NCBI RefSeq assembly: GCF_010093345.1
Contig: NZ_PDWT01000010.1
Location: 1-64,000 of the forward strand
Origin: Pseudoxanthomonas yeongjuensis
GTDB lineage: Bacteria; Pseudomonadota; Gammaproteobacteria; Xanthomonadales; Xanthomonadaceae
Length of the DNA stretch: 64,000 nt
Direction of reading: 5' to 3'
Shown here piece by piece: positions 1-10,041 of this stretch; within the stretch, counting starts at the first letter, position 1, and each line of letters starts with the position of its first letter. The notes beneath the pieces were generated by a model. The model did no database searches and had not been told where the DNA came from. It saw nothing but the letters and a program-made list of their open reading frames with translations. The position numbers and the translations under genes were made by a program.

Positions 1-1
1 C

Positions 2-871
2 GCCCGCCCCACCCCCAGCCGCCTTCGCCTGATCCGCATGGCCTGCCTTGCGCTGGCGATCGTTTTCGCCGCCACCGGCTGCGGCAAGATGTTCAAGAAA
101 GACAAGGATTCGATGGAAGGCAAACCGGTCGAGGAGATCTACCAGATCGCGCACAAGTCCATGACCGACAGCAACTGGGCCAAGGCCGAGCTCAACTTCC
201 GCAAGCTCATCGCCCAGTACCCTTACGGCCCGTACACCGAGCAGGCGCTGATGGAAACGGCCTATGCCCAGTACAAGGCCGGCAAGACCGACGACGCGGT
301 CTCCACCATCGACCGTTTCCTGCGCACCTATCCGACCCAGCGCAACGTGCCTTACATGTACTACCTGCGTGGCCTGGCCAACTCGGGCCGCGACACCATC
401 TTCCTGCAGAAGGTGTGGAAGCTCGACCCCAGCCGCCGCGACCTGGCCACTCCGGTCCAGGCCTACAGCGACTTCAACCTGCTGACCGAGCGCTACCCCA
501 ACAGCCGCTACAGCGTCGATGCCCGCCAGCGCATGATCGCCTTGCGCAACCTGTTCGCCCGCCACGAAATGGATTCGGCGCTGTATTACCTGCGCCGCGA
601 CGCATGGGTATCGGCGGCTACGCGCGCCAAGTACCTGCTCGAGACGTATCCGCAGAGCGAATACCAGAACGACGCGGTCGCCGTGTTGGGCGAGGCCTAT
701 ACCCACCTGGGCAACGAAACCCTGGCCGCGGACGCGCGCCGGGTGCTGCAGCAGAACGAACCCACGCATCCGTGGCTGAGCGGCGACTGGCCGGATTATC
801 CTTCGTCCATCCGCAAGCTCAATCCGTTCGCCGGGGAGAAATCCGCGGTGGACATGAAGAAGAAGCATTGA
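2..871 (+). CDS. bamD: BamD, outer-membrane assembly lipoprotein (5' end outside window)
   Basis: Essential lipoprotein of the BAM complex that inserts beta-barrel proteins into the outer membrane. The frame is open from base 2. The segment before the first ATG (position 38) reads as a basic n-region (SRLRLIR), followed by a hydrophobic stretch and the lipobox AATGC, so the true start is probably upstream of the window. After the lipidated Cys come TPR-like helices (AELNFRKLIAQYP, YAQYKAGKTDDAV, DFNLLTERYPNSRY, AKYLLETYPQSEY) typical of BamD/ComL. The length of about 280 residues fits the family. A strong hairpin terminator follows at once. Confidence 0.93.
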   Translation, partial: ARPTPSRLRLIRMACLALAIVFAATGCGKMFKKDKDSMEGKPVEEIYQIAHKSMTDSNWAKAELNFRKLIAQYPYGPYTEQALMETAYAQYKAGKTDDAVSTIDRFLRTYPTQRNVPYMYYLRGLANSGRDTIFLQKVWKLDPSRRDLATPVQAYSDFNLLTERYPNSRYSVDARQRMIALRNLFARHEMDSALYYLRRDAWVSAATRAKYLLETYPQSEYQNDAVAVLGEAYTHLGNETLAADARRVLQQNEPTHPWLSGDWPDYPSSIRKLNPFAGEKSAVDMKKKH

Positions 872-873
872 AG

Positions 874-899
874 AAAGGGGCCGCAAGGCCCCTTTTTTT
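874..899 (+). terminator. Rho-independent terminator of bamD
   Basis: The stem AGGGGCC/GGCCCCT with loop GCAA is followed by seven T residues, three bases after the bamD stop codon. Confidence 0.9.
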
Positions 900-904
900 G
901 CCTC

Positions 905-988
905 GTAGGAGCGGGCCTTGCCCGCGATGCTCTTCGGCCTGCATCCACGATCCCGACGAAGAGCATCGCGGGCAAGGCCCGCTCCTAC
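905..988. repeat. GTAG palindromic pair, arms A...A'
   Basis: Two inverted copies of an arm begin with GTAGGA and fold as GCGGGC-CTT-GCCCGC (here called arm A), followed by GATGC. They are separated by a short spacer and end in the mirror CTCCTAC. The pair fills the gap between the convergent bamD and nadE genes. The architecture matches REP/SMAG elements (extragenic palindromes with GTAG ends). Confidence 0.9.
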
Positions 989-998
989 GGATCGCCGG

Positions 999-2636
999 TC
1001 ATCCGGAATATTTGTTGCTGATCGGATAGCGCCGCTCGCGCCCGAACGCCCGCCGGCTGACCTTCGGCCCGGGCGCTGCCTGATGCCGCTTCCATTCGCT
1101 GATCCGTACCAGGCGCAGCATCCGGTCCACGACCTCGGCGTCGAACCCCGCCGCCACGATCTCGTCGCGCGACTGTTCCTGGTCCACGTAGCGCAGCAGG
1201 ATCGCGTCGAGCACGTCGTAGGGCGGCAATGAATCCTGGTCGGTCTGGTTCTCGCGCAGTTCGGCCGAAGGCGGACGCGCGATCACCGCCGGCGGGATCA
1301 CCGGCGCGCCGCCGACCGTGTTGCGCCAGCGCGCCAGGGCGAACACCTCGGTCTTGTACAGGTCCTTGATCGGCGCATAGCCACCGCACATGTCGCCGTA
1401 GATGGTGGCGTAGCCGACCGCGTATTCGCTCTTGTTGCCGGTGGTCAGCAACAGTCCGCCGAGCTTGTTGGACAGCGCCATCATGATCACGCCGCGGCTG
1501 CGCGACTGCAGGTTCTCTTCGGTGGTGTCGGCCTGGTGACCGGCGAACACCGGCGCCAACGCCCGCACGAAACCCTCGAACGGCGCCTCGATCGGGATGG
1601 TTTCCAGTTTCACCCCCATGGCTGCGCATTGCTCGGCGGCCAGGTCGTTGGAAAGATCGGCGGTATAGCGCGAAGGCAGGCGCACCGCGGTGACGTTGTC
1701 CGCGCCCAGCGCATCCACTGCGATCGCCAGCACCAGCGCCGAATCGATGCCGCCGGACAACCCCAGCCACAGCCTCGAGAAACCGTTCTTCAGGCAATAG
1801 TCGCGGGTGCCGCGCACGATCGCGCGCCAGGCCAGCGCATCGCGGCTCTCGTCGCCGTCGTCCATCCACTGCACCGGGACGAACTTGCGCGTCTCCGCGT
1901 CGAAATCCACCACCAGCCACTGGTCGGTGAACGCCGCGGCGGCCGGATGCACGATACCGTCGCCGTCGGCCACTACCGAGGCGCCGTCGAAGACCAGCGC
2001 GTCCTGCCCGCCGACCACGTTGAGGTAGGCCAGGGCCACGCCAGTCTCGTTTACACGTTGCGCCAGCAATGCATCGCGTTGCGCGTGCTTGTCGCGCTCG
2101 AACGGCGAAGCATTCGGCACCAGCACCAACTGCGCGCCCGCTTCTGCCGTTTCCGCCAGCGGTTCGGCGAACCAAAGGTCCTCGCAGATCACCAGTCCGA
2201 CCGTCACGCCATCGACCTCGAACACGCAGGCGCCGCCATCGGGGTCGACATCGAAATAGCGGCGCTCGTCGAACACCGCGTAGTTGGGCAGCTCGCGCTT
2301 GCGATAGGTCGTTTCCACTACCCCATCGCGCAGCACGCTGGCCGCGTTGTAGACCACGCTGCCGGCCGACTGCGGCCAGCCGACCACCGCGACGATGCCC
2401 TGCGTGGTCGCCGCGATCCGCTGCAGCGCGGCCTCGCAATCGGCCAGGAAACGCGGCCGCAGCAGCAGATCCTCGGGCGGATAGCCGCTGATCGCCAGCT
2501 CCGGGAACAGCACCAGGTCCGCGCCGTGTTCGTCGCGCGCCTCGGCGATCATCGCGATGATGCGTTCGGCGTTCTGGGCGACCGCGCCGACCGGGAAGTC
2601 GAACTGGGCCAGGGCGATGCGAAGAGTACTGGTCAT
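999..2636 (-). CDS. nadE: Glutamine-dependent NAD+ synthetase
   Basis: Makes NAD+ from deamido-NAD+, ATP and glutamine. The N-terminal nitrilase-type amidase domain (about residues 1-260) starts MTSTLRIALAQFDFPVG and carries the catalytic Cys in VICEDLWF. The C-terminal synthetase domain has the PP-loop SGGIDSAL near residue 295. The length of 545 aa is usual for two-domain NadE. It lies only 11 nt downstream of the ParE-like toxin gene on the same strand, so it may be the third gene of that operon; I saw no separate promoter. It converges on bamD. Confidence 0.95.
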   Translation of the reverse strand: MTSTLRIALAQFDFPVGAVAQNAERIIAMIAEARDEHGADLVLFPELAISGYPPEDLLLRPRFLADCEAALQRIAATTQGIVAVVGWPQSAGSVVYNAASVLRDGVVETTYRKRELPNYAVFDERRYFDVDPDGGACVFEVDGVTVGLVICEDLWFAEPLAETAEAGAQLVLVPNASPFERDKHAQRDALLAQRVNETGVALAYLNVVGGQDALVFDGASVVADGDGIVHPAAAAFTDQWLVVDFDAETRKFVPVQWMDDGDESRDALAWRAIVRGTRDYCLKNGFSRLWLGLSGGIDSALVLAIAVDALGADNVTAVRLPSRYTADLSNDLAAEQCAAMGVKLETIPIEAPFEGFVRALAPVFAGHQADTTEENLQSRSRGVIMMALSNKLGGLLLTTGNKSEYAVGYATIYGDMCGGYAPIKDLYKTEVFALARWRNTVGGAPVIPPAVIARPPSAELRENQTDQDSLPPYDVLDAILLRYVDQEQSRDEIVAAGFDAEVVDRMLRLVRISEWKRHQAAPGPKVSRRAFGRERRYPISNKYSG

Positions 2637-2647
2637 CTCGGATCCAA

Positions 2648-2950
2648 TCAGGGTAAGTCGGCGGCGTATCCCGCCTCGCGTTGCGAGCGGATCGCCAGGA
2701 CGTAAACGGTATCGTCCAGTGGCTTGTAGATATACAGCGCCAGGTAGCCGTGTGCGTCACGGCCGATGACCAGTTCGCGCCACTCATCACTGGAAAGACG
2801 CCCTATCAAAGGGTTTTCTTCCAGCACGTCAAGTGCGCGGAAAATGCCTGCCACCCTGTCTTCGGCAGCCGACGCATCATGCTCGACCAGATGCGCTACG
2901 ATCCGCTGGAGATCGACAGAGATCCGATCGCCAAGCTCGACCCGGGCCAC
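2648..2950 (-). CDS. ParE/RelE-superfamily toxin
   Basis: Protein of 100 aa with the RelE/ParE fold signature: N-terminal helices with AAEDRVAGIFRALDVLEENPLIGR, then WRELVIGRDAHGYLALY and a terminal strand YVLAIRSQRE. ParE proteins poison gyrase and RelE proteins cut mRNA on the ribosome; sequence alone does not say which this does. The start is GTG, 3 nt after the stop of the upstream RHH-type antitoxin, which fixes it as the second gene of a toxin-antitoxin pair. Confidence 0.85.
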   Translation of the reverse strand: MARVELGDRISVDLQRIVAHLVEHDASAAEDRVAGIFRALDVLEENPLIGRLSSDEWRELVIGRDAHGYLALYIYKPLDDTVYVLAIRSQREAGYAADLP

Positions 2951-2953
2951 CGC

Positions 2954-3238
2954 TCAACGCTCAAACTTTCTGGCGACCGGACGCGGCGGGTTTTCTCCAC
3001 GCGCCAGACTTAATGCGTATTTTTGCATTTCCACCAGCGGCACCGTCTTGCCGGTTCGCTGGAATTCTTCCCATCGCCTCTGCGCTTCAGCGTGGAAATC
3101 ACTACGGCGTTCTTCGGATTCGGTCTTTTCGATGATCGCCTCAAGGATGAAGCTGTGTGTGCTGGCACCAGTGTTCCTGGCCGCCTGCGCGACACGCGCC
3201 TTGAGCTCTTCCGGCAAACGGATCGTGGTCGTGGACAT
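2954..3238 (-). CDS. Ribbon-helix-helix antitoxin
   Basis: Protein of 94 aa. It starts MSTTTIRLPEELKARVAQAA, a beta-strand plus helix of the RHH (CopG/MetJ) DNA-binding fold, and has a charged, probably disordered C-terminus that would wrap the toxin. It immediately precedes the ParE-like toxin. A perfect 17-bp inverted repeat lies 22 bp upstream of its ATG and is the expected autoregulatory operator. A longer frame upstream runs through that operator and a repeat and is rejected as the start. Confidence 0.85.
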   Translation of the reverse strand: MSTTTIRLPEELKARVAQAARNTGASTHSFILEAIIEKTESEERRSDFHAEAQRRWEEFQRTGKTVPLVEMQKYALSLARGENPPRPVARKFER

Positions 3239-3260
3239 AGGCAGTCTCCGGTTTCTACGA

Positions 3261-3298
3261 CGGCGGCAATGTAGCACAAAAGTGCTACATTGCCGCCG
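3261..3298. promoter_or_regulatory. Inverted-repeat operator of the toxin-antitoxin operon
   Basis: The two 17-bp arms are perfect reverse complements (left arm begins CGGCGGCAATG, right arm ends CATTGCCGCCG) around an AAAA spacer. The position, just upstream of the RHH antitoxin, suggests an autorepression operator. Confidence 0.75.
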
Positions 3299-3313
3299 AA
3301 CGGACCCGTCGCC

Positions 3314-3401
3314 GTAGGAGCGCCCCTTGGGCGCGATGCTCTTCGTCGAGGATCGGGGACATCCGGGCCGAAAAAGGCATCGCGCCCAAAGGGCGCTCCT
3401 A
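3314..3401. repeat. GTAG palindromic pair, arms B...B'
   Basis: Both arms use the hairpin GCGCCC-CTT-GGGCGC (arm B). The right arm has one A-for-G change and ends CCTAG instead of CCTAC. It sits between the antitoxin operator and the sucD terminator. Confidence 0.85.
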
Positions 3402-3412
3402 GGGGCTGAACC

Positions 3413-3444
3413 AAACAAAGGCCGCACAAGGCGGCCTTTGTTTG
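3413..3444. terminator. Bidirectional terminator downstream of sucD
   Basis: The near-perfect stem CAAACAAAGGCCGC / GCGGCCTTTGTTTG has A-rich and T-rich flanks on opposite sides. It should act on sucCD transcripts (reverse strand) and on readthrough from the left. Confidence 0.8.
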
Positions 3445-3463
3445 TGAAGCATTGGCAGAACGA

Positions 3464-4339
3464 TTACTTCTTCACCAGCTTCGCGATCGCCGCGCCCAGG
3501 TCGCCCGGCGAACGCACCGTGACCACGCCCGCCGCTTCCATCGCCGCGAACTTGCCTTCGGCCGTGCCCTTGCCGCCGGAAGCGATCGCGCCGGCATGGC
3601 CCATGCGCTTGCCGGCCGGGGCCGAAGCACCGGCGATGAAGCCGACCACCGGCTTCTTCACATGCTTGGCGATGTACTCGGCGCCCTCTTCCTCGGCACT
3701 GCCGCCGATCTCGCCGACCATGATGATGCCTTCGGTCTGCGGGTCCTCGTTGAACAGCTTCAGGCAGTCGACGAAGTTCAGGCCGTTGATCGGGTCGCCG
3801 CCGATGCCGATGCAGGTGCTCTGGCCCAGGCCCACGTCGGTGGTCTGCTTGACCGCTTCATAGGTCAGCGTGCCCGAACGCGAGACGATGCCGACCTTGC
3901 CCGGCAGGTGGATGTGGCCCGGCATGATCCCGATCTTGCACTCGCCCGGGGTGATGATGCCGGGGCAGTTGGGGCCGATCAGGGTCACGCCCGGATAGCC
4001 CTTCAGGGTGTTCTTGACCCGCAGCATGTCCAGCACCGGGATGCCTTCGGTGATGCAGACGATCACGGTGATGCCCGCGTCGGCGGCTTCGAGGATCGCA
4101 TCGGCCGCGAACGGCGGCGGCACGTAGATCACCGAGGCGTCGGCGCCGGTGGCTTCGACCGCTTCACGCACGGTGTTGAACACCGGCAGTTCGATGTGGG
4201 TGGTGCCGCCCTTGCCGGGGGTCACGCCGCCGACCACCTTGGTGCCGTACTCGACCATCTGGGTGGCGTGGAAGGTGCCCTGCTGGCCGGTGAAGCCCTG
4301 CACGATGACCTTGGTGTTCTTGTTGACCAAAACGCTCAT
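3464..4339 (-). CDS. sucD: Succinate-CoA ligase (ADP-forming), alpha subunit
   Basis: Alpha subunit of the TCA-cycle enzyme converting succinyl-CoA to succinate with substrate-level phosphorylation. The protein of 291 aa starts [21 protein letters not shown] and contains a CoA-binding Rossmann domain and the active-site histidine in [11 protein letters not shown]. The start is set by AAGGA eight bases upstream; a longer upstream frame runs back through a palindromic repeat into sucC and is spurious. It follows sucC by 104 nt that hold a GTAG palindromic pair. Confidence 0.97.
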   Translation of the reverse strand: MSVLVNKNTKVIVQGFTGQQGTFHATQMVEYGTKVVGGVTPGKGGTTHIELPVFNTVREAVEATGADASVIYVPPPFAADAILEAADAGITVIVCITEGIPVLDMLRVKNTLKGYPGVTLIGPNCPGIITPGECKIGIMPGHIHLPGKVGIVSRSGTLTYEAVKQTTDVGLGQSTCIGIGGDPINGLNFVDCLKLFNEDPQTEGIIMVGEIGGSAEEEGAEYIAKHVKKPVVGFIAGASAPAGKRMGHAGAIASGGKGTAEGKFAAMEAAGVVTVRSPGDLGAAIAKLVKK

Positions 4340-4358
4340 GTTGAAATCCTTGGCTCTC

Positions 4359-4431
4359 GTAGGAGCGCCCCTTGGGCGCGATGCTCTTCGATGACGTCGC
4401 GAAGAGCATCGCGGGCAAGGCCCGCTCCTAC
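4359..4431. repeat. GTAG palindromic pair, arms B...A', inside sucCD
   Basis: The left arm is type B and the right arm is type A'. The element occupies the sucC-sucD intergenic gap, so it is transcribed as part of the operon message and could modulate the SucC:SucD ratio. Confidence 0.88.
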
Positions 4432-4443
4432 AGGTGTGGTTGA

Positions 4444-5607
<1,164 letters not shown>

Positions 5608-5683
5608 GCGTCACCGTGATTGAGGAACAGAACGCATCGCGCGGCGGTCCGGCGCGGGGCCGGAGGGCACGGATGGGCCGCCT

Positions 5684-5712
5684 ATTGTCTCCCAGCGCGT
5701 GCTGCAGTGCAA
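5684..5712 (-). promoter_or_regulatory. Sigma-70 promoter of sucCD
   Basis: On the reverse strand, TTGCAC and GACAAT are separated by exactly 17 nt, 77 nt upstream of the sucC ATG. Confidence 0.55.
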
Positions 5713-5729
5713 AACCGACGATCTTCCCC

Positions 5730-6001
5730 GTAGGAGCGGGCCTTGCCCGCGATGCTCTTGCGCTCTTCCGTGCCCTGGCCGAAAAGCATCGCGCCCAAGG
5801 GGCGCTCCTACAACCAGCATTCCCGTAGGAGCGGGCCTTGCCCGCGATGCTCTTGCGCACTTCCATGCCTTGGCCGAAAAGCATCGCGCCCAAGGGGCGC
5901 TCCTACACCCAGCATTCCCGTAGGAGCGGGCCTTGCCCGCGATGCTCTTGTGCTCTTCCGCACCCTGGCCGAAAGGCATCGCGCCCAAGGGGCGCTCCTA
6001 C
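5730..6001. repeat. Tandem array of three GTAG pairs, 95-nt period (A...B')
   Basis: Three copies start at 5730, 5825 and 5920. Each is a heterotypic pair (left arm A, right arm B') plus an ACAACCAGCATTCCC-like linker. Spacers between arms are about 80% alike, for example GCCCTGGCCGAA. The array fills the divergent sucC/pilS intergenic region, upstream of the pilS start and of the sucCD promoter. Confidence 0.92.
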
Positions 6002-6089
6002 GGGATGACGATCTTTCCGGTGGCAAGGACGCGCATTACCGACCCCCACTCTCCCTATACTGTGGGCCTCTCCGTCCGGGTGCCACGGT

Positions 6090-7706
6090 TTGACGCAGCG
6101 TCCCTCGATCATCGCGAATCTGGAATCGGCTCCCGCGCGGGAGCTTTACTTCTTCGCCCTGTACCGGACGCTGGAGGCCGGGATCCTGGCCGGGCTGCTG
6201 TTCAGCCCCCTGTCCGGGATGCTGGGCGATATCCGCGCACCGGTACTGGGCAGCGCGATCACTATGTTCTACCTGATGTTCGCCGTGGCCATGCTGGTGC
6301 TGGCGCGCCGGGAGCGCTGGCTGGTGCCGCTGGTGCTGGTCGGTGCATGCGTCGATGTCCTGGTTGCCTCGCTGGCTACCCATTGCCTGCCCGACGCCAC
6401 CGCCGGCATCGCCATGCTGCTGCTGTTCAATGTCGCCGCCGCCGGCCTGCTGCTGCCTCCCCGGCTGGGTATCGGCATCGCGATCTTCGCCTCGCTGGCG
6501 ATGGCGGCGGAATACGCTTACAACATGCTCGGCAAGACGCCGACCGACCGCCCACTGGCCGAAGTGATCATGTTCGCGGTCAGCTACCTGGCCGTCGGCT
6601 ACCTGGCCAGCCAGGCCGGCCAGCGCGCCCGCTCCAGCCAGGCCCTGGCCGACCGGCGCGGGGTGGAAGTGGCCAACCTGTTCGAGGTCAACGAACTGAT
6701 CATCCGCCGCATGCGCACCGGGGTACTGGTGGTGGATGCCGAAAACCGGATCAAGCTGGCCAACGAGGCCGCCTCGCTGCTGCTCGGCGATGGCAGCGAC
6801 GGCGAGAACGATTCCCGCGGCGTGCACCTGCCGCAGATCGCGCCGGAACTGGCCCGGCGCCTGGACCAGTGGCGCAACGGCTGGCAGAACGACGAGACCC
6901 CGCTGCAGCTTTCCCCGGACCAGCCGGAAGTACAGCCGCGCTTCGCCCGCCTGTTGGCCGGCAGCGAGCTGTCGCTGGTGTTCCTGGACGATTCCAGCGT
7001 GGTCTCGCGGCGCGCCGAATCGCTGACCCTGACCGCGCTGGGCCGGTTCTCGGCCAGCCTGGCCCACGAGATCCGCAACCCGCTGGCGGCGATCAACTAC
7101 GCGGTGCAGTTGCTGGAGGAATCGAAAAGCATCATCGACGGCGACCGCCGCCTGCTGCAGATCATCCACCAGCAGTGCCAGCGCACCAACGGCATCGTCG
7201 AAAGCGTGCTCGGCCTGGCCCGGCGCGAGCGCGCCAGCCCCGAACACGTGGACCTCAACACCTACGTGCGCCGCTTCGTCGACGAGTACCAGCAGTCGAT
7301 GTCGATCGAGACCGACAGCCTGGAGACGGTCATCGGATCCAAGGCGGTGCTGGCGCTGGTCGATCTGCGCCACCTGCAGCAGATCATCACCGTGCTGGTC
7401 CAGAACGCGCTGAACTACGGGCGCCTGCCGGGCGAATCGGCGCGGGTACGGATACGCGTGTTCCAGGTCGAGAACCGGCCGATGATCGATGTGCTGGATC
7501 GCGGCCCCGGCATCCCCGAGGGAGTGGCCGCGCAGCTGTTCCGCCCGTTCTACACCACCTCCGAACACGGCACCGGCCTGGGCCTGTACATCGCCCGCGA
7601 GCTGTGCCGTGCCAACCAGGCCAGCCTGGAATACGTGGCCGTCCCCGGCGGCGGCAGCTGTTTCCGCATGACCCTACCCGGCCCGCACACCCTGCTCCCC
7701 GCCTGA
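6090..7706 (+). CDS. pilS: PilS, sensor histidine kinase of type IV pilus genes
   Basis: Membrane sensor kinase that controls PilR. The protein of 538 aa starts at TTG. Six hydrophobic helices lie in residues 22-175, then a PAS-like region (GVLVVDAENRIKLANEAA, 211-228). The H-box SLAHEIRNPLA holds His326, and the ATPase motifs are LVQNALNYGR, DRGPGIPEG and GTGLGLYIAREL. It pairs with pilR downstream, separated by 150 nt that include a palindromic pair. Confidence 0.95.
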   Translation: MTQRPSIIANLESAPARELYFFALYRTLEAGILAGLLFSPLSGMLGDIRAPVLGSAITMFYLMFAVAMLVLARRERWLVPLVLVGACVDVLVASLATHCLPDATAGIAMLLLFNVAAAGLLLPPRLGIGIAIFASLAMAAEYAYNMLGKTPTDRPLAEVIMFAVSYLAVGYLASQAGQRARSSQALADRRGVEVANLFEVNELIIRRMRTGVLVVDAENRIKLANEAASLLLGDGSDGENDSRGVHLPQIAPELARRLDQWRNGWQNDETPLQLSPDQPEVQPRFARLLAGSELSLVFLDDSSVVSRRAESLTLTALGRFSASLAHEIRNPLAAINYAVQLLEESKSIIDGDRRLLQIIHQQCQRTNGIVESVLGLARRERASPEHVDLNTYVRRFVDEYQQSMSIETDSLETVIGSKAVLALVDLRHLQQIITVLVQNALNYGRLPGESARVRIRVFQVENRPMIDVLDRGPGIPEGVAAQLFRPFYTTSEHGTGLGLYIARELCRANQASLEYVAVPGGGSCFRMTLPGPHTLLPA

Positions 7707-7712
7707 ACACTT

Positions 7713-7789
7713 GTAGGAGCGCCCATGGGCGCGAGCTTTTGATTTTCCACGAACCGTCGAGAAGAGCTCGCGCCCATGGGCGCTCCTAC
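7713..7789. repeat. GTAG palindromic pair, arms C...C' (ATG-loop type)
   Basis: The arms read GTAGGA-GCGCCC-AT-GGGCGC-GAGCT, a third stem variant in which the two-base AT replaces CTT and GAGCT replaces GATGC. It lies between pilS and pilR, so it is inside the presumed operon message. Confidence 0.88.
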
Positions 7790-7856
7790 AAGTGCGCGCA
7801 AACCGCTACACTTCGGATACAGGGGAACACGCGGCGATAAAGCACGAGGGAAAAGA

Positions 7857-9251
7857 ATGAGCGAAAACCGCAGTGCCCTGATCGTCGACGACGAACGCGA
7901 CATCCGTGAATTGCTGACGCTGACCCTGGGCCGCATGGGTCTGCGCATCGACACCGCCGCCAACCTTGGCGAGGCCCGTGAACTGCTGGCCCGCAACACT
8001 TACGACCTCTGCTTCACCGACATGAACCTGCCCGATGGCAACGGCATCCAGCTGGTCGGCGATATTTCCAGCAAGTACCCCAACACCCCGGTCGCCATGA
8101 TCACCGCCTTCGGCAACGTCGAGCTGGCGGTCGAGGCGCTGAAGGCCGGCGCCTTCGATTTCGTCAGCAAGCCGGTCGATATCGCGGTGCTGCGCGGCCT
8201 GGTCAAGCATGCGCTGGAACTCAACAACAGCGAGCGCGCGCCCGCACCCGCGCCGCCGCCGGAACAGGCCAGCCGCCTGCTCGGCAATTCCGCGCCGATG
8301 GAGGTCCTGCGCGAAACCATCGCCAAGGTCGCCCGCAGCCAGGCCCCGGTCTACATCCTGGGCGAATCCGGCGTCGGCAAGGAACTGGTCGCCCGCACCA
8401 TCCACGAGCAGGGCGCGCGCGCGGCCGGTCCGTTCGTGCCGGTCAACTGCGGCGCCATCCCCGCCGAGCTGATGGAAAGCGAATTCTTCGGCCACAAGAA
8501 AGGCAGCTTCACCGGCGCCCATGCCGACAAACCCGGCCTGTTCCAGGCGGCCAACGGCGGCACGCTGTTCCTCGATGAAGTGGCCGAGCTGCCGCTGCCG
8601 ATGCAGGTCAAGCTGCTGCGCGCGATCCAGGAAAAATCGGTGCGGGCGGTCGGCGCCTCGAACGAAGTCCCGGTCGACGTGCGCATCCTCTCGGCCACGC
8701 ACAAGGATCTGGGCGAACTGGCCAACGACGGCCGTTTCCGCCACGACCTCTACTACCGCATCAACGTGATCGAGCTGCGCGTGCCGCCACTTCGCGAACG
8801 CACCGGCGACCTGCCCCAGCTGACCACCTCGATCCTGGCCCGGCTGGCCGCCAACCACGGCCGCAGCGTGCCGCAACTCACTCCCGCAGCGCTGGAAGCG
8901 CTGGCCCGGCATCCGTTCCAGGGCAACGTGCGCGAGCTGGAAAACGTGCTGGAACGCGCCCTGGCCATGGCCGACGGCGACCGCATCGACACGCCCGACC
9001 TGCACCTGCCCGCCGCCGACGGCAGGCGCTACTCCATGGACACCGCGCCCGGCCCCTCACCCGGCAGCGACGCGCCGATGGACATCGACCCGGGTGGTGG
9101 CGCACTGCCTTCCTACATCGAGAACCTGGAACGCGCCGCGATCCAGAAGGCGCTGGAAGACAACCGCTGGAACAAGACCAAGGCCGCCGCCCAGCTCGGC
9201 ATCACCTTCCGCGCCCTGCGCTACAAGCTGAAAAAACTGGGCATGGAATAA
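7857..9251 (+). CDS. pilR: PilR, sigma-54-dependent response regulator
   Basis: NtrC-class activator of pilin transcription with sigma-54. The protein of 464 aa has a receiver domain with acidic pair D11/D12, phosphoacceptor D55 (CFTDMNLPD) and K105 (SKPVD). Its AAA+ domain has Walker A GESGVGKE, the sigma-54-contacting loop GSFTGA, and FLDEV. The C-terminal Fis-type helix-turn-helix reads NKTKAAAQLGITFRALRYK. The start ATG follows GAGGGAAAAGA. Three sigma-54 promoters in this window (two pilins, pilB) are plausible targets. Confidence 0.96.
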   Translation: MSENRSALIVDDERDIRELLTLTLGRMGLRIDTAANLGEARELLARNTYDLCFTDMNLPDGNGIQLVGDISSKYPNTPVAMITAFGNVELAVEALKAGAFDFVSKPVDIAVLRGLVKHALELNNSERAPAPAPPPEQASRLLGNSAPMEVLRETIAKVARSQAPVYILGESGVGKELVARTIHEQGARAAGPFVPVNCGAIPAELMESEFFGHKKGSFTGAHADKPGLFQAANGGTLFLDEVAELPLPMQVKLLRAIQEKSVRAVGASNEVPVDVRILSATHKDLGELANDGRFRHDLYYRINVIELRVPPLRERTGDLPQLTTSILARLAANHGRSVPQLTPAALEALARHPFQGNVRELENVLERALAMADGDRIDTPDLHLPAADGRRYSMDTAPGPSPGSDAPMDIDPGGGALPSYIENLERAAIQKALEDNRWNKTKAAAQLGITFRALRYKLKKLGME

Positions 9252-9253
9252 CC

Positions 9254-9327
9254 GTAGGAGCGCCCCTTGGGCGCGATGCCTTTCGATCAGATCGCGCAAG
9301 AGCATCGCGGGCAAGGCCCGCTCCTAC
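9254..9327. repeat. GTAG palindromic pair, arms B...A'
   Basis: The pair begins two bases after the pilR stop codon and lies between the convergent pilR and methyltransferase genes. Confidence 0.88.
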
Positions 9328-9345
9328 CGGGGACGTTGGGGGCGA

Positions 9346-10041
9346 TCATTCGAACTGGAGCTGGACCAGGTAGTTCGGACGATCCATTTCCAGCAGGCCG
9401 ATCTCGCTGGCCGTATGCCGCGGCAACGATACGCCGGACATTTCGCGCAATTGTTCCTCGGAGATCAACGCGACGTTCTTGTCGCCACTTACATATCTGT
9501 CGCAAAAGAGACCCAGTGCAGCAATAGGGTGTCCAGGCTCCACGTCCTTGATCAGTATCGGACCTCCGGGACGCAGGGCCTTGACGACATTCAGCAGGAA
9601 TCCGCTCCGGTATTGCGCAGGGATGTGATGCATCACGTCGCTGATCACGGCGGCATCGTACCGGCCTGCGAACGTGAGGACATGGTCTTCGATGGCCACG
9701 CCTGGATGCAGCTCGACTCTTTCGCTGTACCGCGGTTCCAGGAACTTGCCCACGCTCACCGCGATATCGACCATGGCAATGCGCACATCGGGGCGCGCCT
9801 CCAGCACCAGATTCAGCAGATCGCCATCGCCACCCCCTATGTCCAGAACGAACGCATCCTTGGGCAGCGCGCGGGAAAGCACGGCCGCGACCTTCCCCAG
9901 ATCGACGAAGACGGACCGATACAGGCGCGATGCCTTTCTTTCTGCGCCTGCAGGCAGAAGCCTTCTTACGGCGGGACCGATTTTCATTGGTTTTCCTTGA
10001 TGGTTATTTCGGCTGCGTGCGGTTTGTCGGGCAGCGATCAT
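9346..10041 (-). CDS. Class I SAM-dependent methyltransferase
   Basis: Protein of 231 aa with the SAM-binding motif I VLDIGGGDGD, an acidic residue after strand 2 (VDIA) and a motif-II-like DAAVISDVMHHIP; LRPGGPILIKD follows. The substrate is not identifiable. The start ATG overlaps the stop of the upstream glycosyltransferase (ATGA), so N-terminal residues MIAARQTARS are kept. It is the last gene of a four-gene reverse operon with two glycosyltransferases and a small transporter, so a role in modifying a surface glycan or lipid is inferred. Confidence 0.8.
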   Translation of the reverse strand: MIAARQTARSRNNHQGKPMKIGPAVRRLLPAGAERKASRLYRSVFVDLGKVAAVLSRALPKDAFVLDIGGGDGDLLNLVLEARPDVRIAMVDIAVSVGKFLEPRYSERVELHPGVAIEDHVLTFAGRYDAAVISDVMHHIPAQYRSGFLLNVVKALRPGGPILIKDVEPGHPIAALGLFCDRYVSGDKNVALISEEQLREMSGVSLPRHTASEIGLLEMDRPNYLVQLQFE

